Origin: Dehalococcoidia bacterium
Lineage (GTDB): Bacteria; Chloroflexota; Dehalococcoidia; Lucifugimonadales; Australimonadaceae
Length of the DNA stretch: 30,452 nucleotides
Assembly (NCBI GenBank): GCA_021296055.1
Contig: JAGWBE010000027.1
Span: forward strand, 1-30,452
Direction: 5' to 3'
Shown here: piece after piece, positions 28,265 to 30,452 of the stretch
Layout: each line of letters starts with the position of its first letter
Numbering within the stretch: position 1 is the first letter of the stretch
Notes under the pieces: generated by a model
Told to the model about the DNA's origin: nothing
Databases searched by the model: none
The model's input: only the letters and a program-made list of their open reading frames with translations
Program-made: the position numbers and the translations under genes

Positions 28265-30452
28265 GGCGTCTCCGCTGCCCTGAGCCACTCCCCTACCCTA
28301 GCGGCGGTTTGGGCCAGGGGGCCGCGGAAGCGGGCGGTGGGCGGCAGGGAGTTGAGGAACCAGGCGCCATAGGACTTGGAGACGATGCGCCCGTCGAGCA
28401 CGACGACGGCGCCGCGGTCGCTCTTGCTTCTGATGAGGCGCCCGAAGCCTTGGCGGAAGCGAAGCACTGCTTGCGGCGCGGCGTACTGGAAGAAGGGCTT
28501 TTCGTAGAGCTCGGAGCGCGCGGCGAAGATAGGCTCAGTCGGAACGTTGAAAGGGAGGCGGGCGAGCACCAGCACCTTCAGCGCCGTGTTGCCGATGTCC
28601 ACGCCCTCCCAGAAGGAAGCCGCGCCAAGCAGCACGGAGCGCGGCTCCTGCTGGAAGCACTGCGGAGGCGCTCCGTGAACGCCCTGGGCCAGCACGCCGA
28701 TGCCGTCGCCGCGCAGCCGCGCTTGCAAAGCGAACGCCGTCGCGCGGAGCGACGCGTGGGAAGTGAAGAGCGCCATCGTGCGTCCGTCGGCGGCGCGGGC
28801 CAGGTCGCGCAGGGCGTCGGCGTAGGCAGGCGCGCTCGGCTCGGGCACGTCGGTCGGCACGCAGAGCAGCGCGGCGCGTTCGTAGTCGAAGGGGGAGCCG
28901 AGGCGCAACTCGGAAGGCTCCTCCAGCCCCAGGCGCTCTCGCAGGTGCCGGAAGTCGCCCTGGACGGTCATCGTAGCGCTCGTGAGCACGACGGCCCGCT
29001 TCTGCGAAAGCAGCGCCTCCGACAGGTAGGTGGAGACGTCGAGAGGGGCGCCGTTCATCGTGAGCGCGGCGTTCAGGCCGCCGAGCCAGTAGACGAACGT
29101 TAAAGGCGCCGACTTTCTGCCGCAGGGCGCGTTGGTCGGTCAGCCACTCGATCAACTCTCCCCTACGCTCCTCGAGGCCGGGGATGATCTCCGCATCCAG
29201 GGCGTCGAGGCCCTGGCGAAGGGTGTCGACGCGGTTGGCGGCGTCGGACAGGGAGCGGTCAAAGGCGTCCCAGACGACCTCGACGTCCGACCACGCGGGA
29301 TTAGCGCGGACAGCGGAGGTGACGCGGAGGTCGCCGTCGTCGCCCGCCGCGTCGGCGCGGTGTCCCTTGGCGAAGGCGCCCATGGCGGCCATCAGGTTGG
29401 CCCAGGCGCTCTGTGCGCTTTGCAGAGGCTCCTGCGCCGCCTCCACGCGGCGGACGTTCATCGTCTTGACGCTCTCGGAGAGGGCCGACGCGCGGAGGGC
29501 GCCGACGGCGGCTTGGACGATGGCGCCGCAGCGTTCGAAGAGGTCGCCCCCGCTGCCATGGGCGATGCGGAACCCGAACTGGCGGGTGGCCTCTGCCTCC
29601 AGGTTGTGCGCCTCGTCGACGACGAGAAAGTCGTAGTCGGGAAGCAGCGAACCGCCGACGATCAGGTCGGAGAGGAGCAGCGCGTGATTGACGACGACGA
29701 CGTGAGCGGCGGCGGCCTCTTCGCGGGCATGACGGTAGAAGCAGGCGCCCTCGCGTGCGCCGGCGCAGGCAGAGAATCCGGAGGCGGACAAGCGCTCGAA
29801 GACGGCGGTCTCACGCCCCTCCAATGGCAACTCGGAGCGGTCGCCTGTGCGAGTGCGGCGGAGCCAGGCGAGCGTCTTAGCCATCGTGCGCGCCTCGTCG
29901 GGCGAGAGGGCGTCAGCGGCAGCCACGCAGGCACAGGTAGTTAGCCTTGCCCTTCATCTGGGCGTAGCGGAAGCGGGAGATGTCGAAGCCGGACACGCCG
30001 CGCAGCGCGCCGGCTATCTCCGGCAGGTCTTTGCCGATGAGCTGCTCCTGGAGGTTGATGGTGTTGGTGGAGACGACTACGCGCGCATTGTTGCGAACGG
30101 CGAAGAGCACGATGGGCAGCAGGTAGGCGACCGTCTTGCCGATGCCCGTTCCGCCCTCCACTATGAGGTGATGCGGCGCGTCCTGTTCGTCCGTCGCCAG
30201 CGCCTTGGCCACAGCGCGCGCCATCTCCACCTGCTCGGGGCGCGGCTCGAAGCCGGGGAAGCGCGACGCAAAGGGACCGTCCGCCGACAGGAGGCGCTCC
30301 ACTTCGTCGGGGTCGCTGCGATGCACATCGGCGGGGTTGCCGAGATTACGCGGGCGCGGCAGGCGCTCTTGAATCTCGTCCTGGTCTACGCCCAGCACCG
30401 CGCCGCCCTGCTCGGAGTGAGCGTCGGCCAAGGCGGTCAGCAGCGCGGCGAG
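28261..30452 (-). pseudogene. DinG-family helicase (probably DnaQ-exonuclease fusion), two frameshifts, 5' end outside window
   Basis: The frame is open to the window edge. The first part (30452 to about 29927) has FEPRPEQVEMARAVAKAL, Walker A VEGGTGIGKTVAYLLP and STNTINLQEQLI, ending KGKANYLCLR. A frame change near 29922-29927 leads to ADALSPDEARTMAKTLAWLR, Fe-S-type cysteines (SACAGAREGACFY) and VVDEAHNLE (DEAH box). A second change near 29095-29108 leads to FVYWLGGLNAALTMNGAPLD, LTSATMT, SFWEGVDI and motif VI QGFGRLIRSKSDRGAVVVLD. All helicase motifs exist but in three frames. The upstream residues (ALADAHSEQGGAV..) fit the linker after an exonuclease domain (inference). At each junction relatives have several more residues, so short deletions are likelier than single-base slips. 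Real decay or sequence error. Confidence 0.88.

Noticed and set aside
6193..29927. A shared GTGGC word at three of the frameshift junctions as a signal for programmed frameshifting or a deletion hotspot
   Set aside because: GTGGC is frequent in this G+C-rich DNA, is not at the same offset each time, and the fourth junction lacks it. Several residues are also missing at each junction, which frameshifting would not explain.
1..30452. tRNA, rRNA, CRISPR arrays, prophage or IS transposase
   Set aside because: No cloverleaf, rRNA segment, regularly spaced direct repeats, integrase or transposase was seen; the repeats are irregularly spaced and palindromic.

Overview
The window is high-GC bacterial chromosome. 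I read it as Chloroflexota, most likely a Dehalococcoidia/SAR202-type lineage. This is inferred from gene content (enolase-superfamily, MmgE/PrpD, SDR, amidohydrolase and alpha/beta-hydrolase genes scattered among housekeeping genes) and from gene-sparse intergenic DNA full of short palindromic repeats; no marker gene settles it. There are no rRNA, tRNA, phage or CRISPR features. Genes are tightly packed, TAG is the commonest stop, and some starts have a Shine-Dalgarno while others seem leaderless.

Layout. 1-1327: end of a MacB-type ABC permease and a secreted DUF5666-like protein. 1324-9837: accessory catabolism, namely MmgE/PrpD (-), an NTF2-like protein, an SDR, an alpha/beta hydrolase, a frameshifted mandelate racemase/muconate lactonizing enzyme-type gene, a tandem universal stress protein (-) and an M20-like protein lacking expected metal ligands. 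Dispersed hairpin elements fill the gaps. 9838-14486: repeat-rich leader with a 43-nt near-pure C tract, two NrdR-box-like sites and a strong promoter, then nrdA, a small unknown helical ORF and nrdB (class Ia ribonucleotide reductase). 14558-18356: alpha/beta hydrolase, a minus-strand RidA-like/SDR pair (both missing usual catalytic residues) divergent from an amidohydrolase. 18409-20954: an inverted repeat composite, a perfect 33-bp palindrome abutting the start of a DUF1015 gene, and a YihY/BrkB membrane protein. 21037-26344: trpS, a frameshifted gamma-carbonic anhydrase, rnc, a DsbA-family gene with an in-frame TGA at its catalytic position, a CCA-adding enzyme-type nucleotidyltransferase, and a quinone-oxidoreductase-like MDR. 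26380-27284: a PIN toxin behind a DUF7662-like putative antitoxin with its own promoter. 27353-30452: OGG1-type glycosylase translationally coupled to a DinG-type helicase broken by two frameshifts and cut by the window edge.

Most interesting points: (1) the DsbA/Rv2466c-like gene at 23377-24021 has an intact Shine-Dalgarno and ATG, and TGA exactly where the nucleophilic Cys should be, followed at SECIS distance by a small stem-loop with a GUGU loop, so it is a candidate selenoprotein; (2) a PIN toxin paired with an atypical DUF7662-type antitoxin; (3) an unknown coiled-coil ORF between nrdA and nrdB under NrdR-like control; (4) a six-copy double-hairpin intergenic element; (5) four frameshift lesions in three conserved genes, which may be real decay or assembly error.
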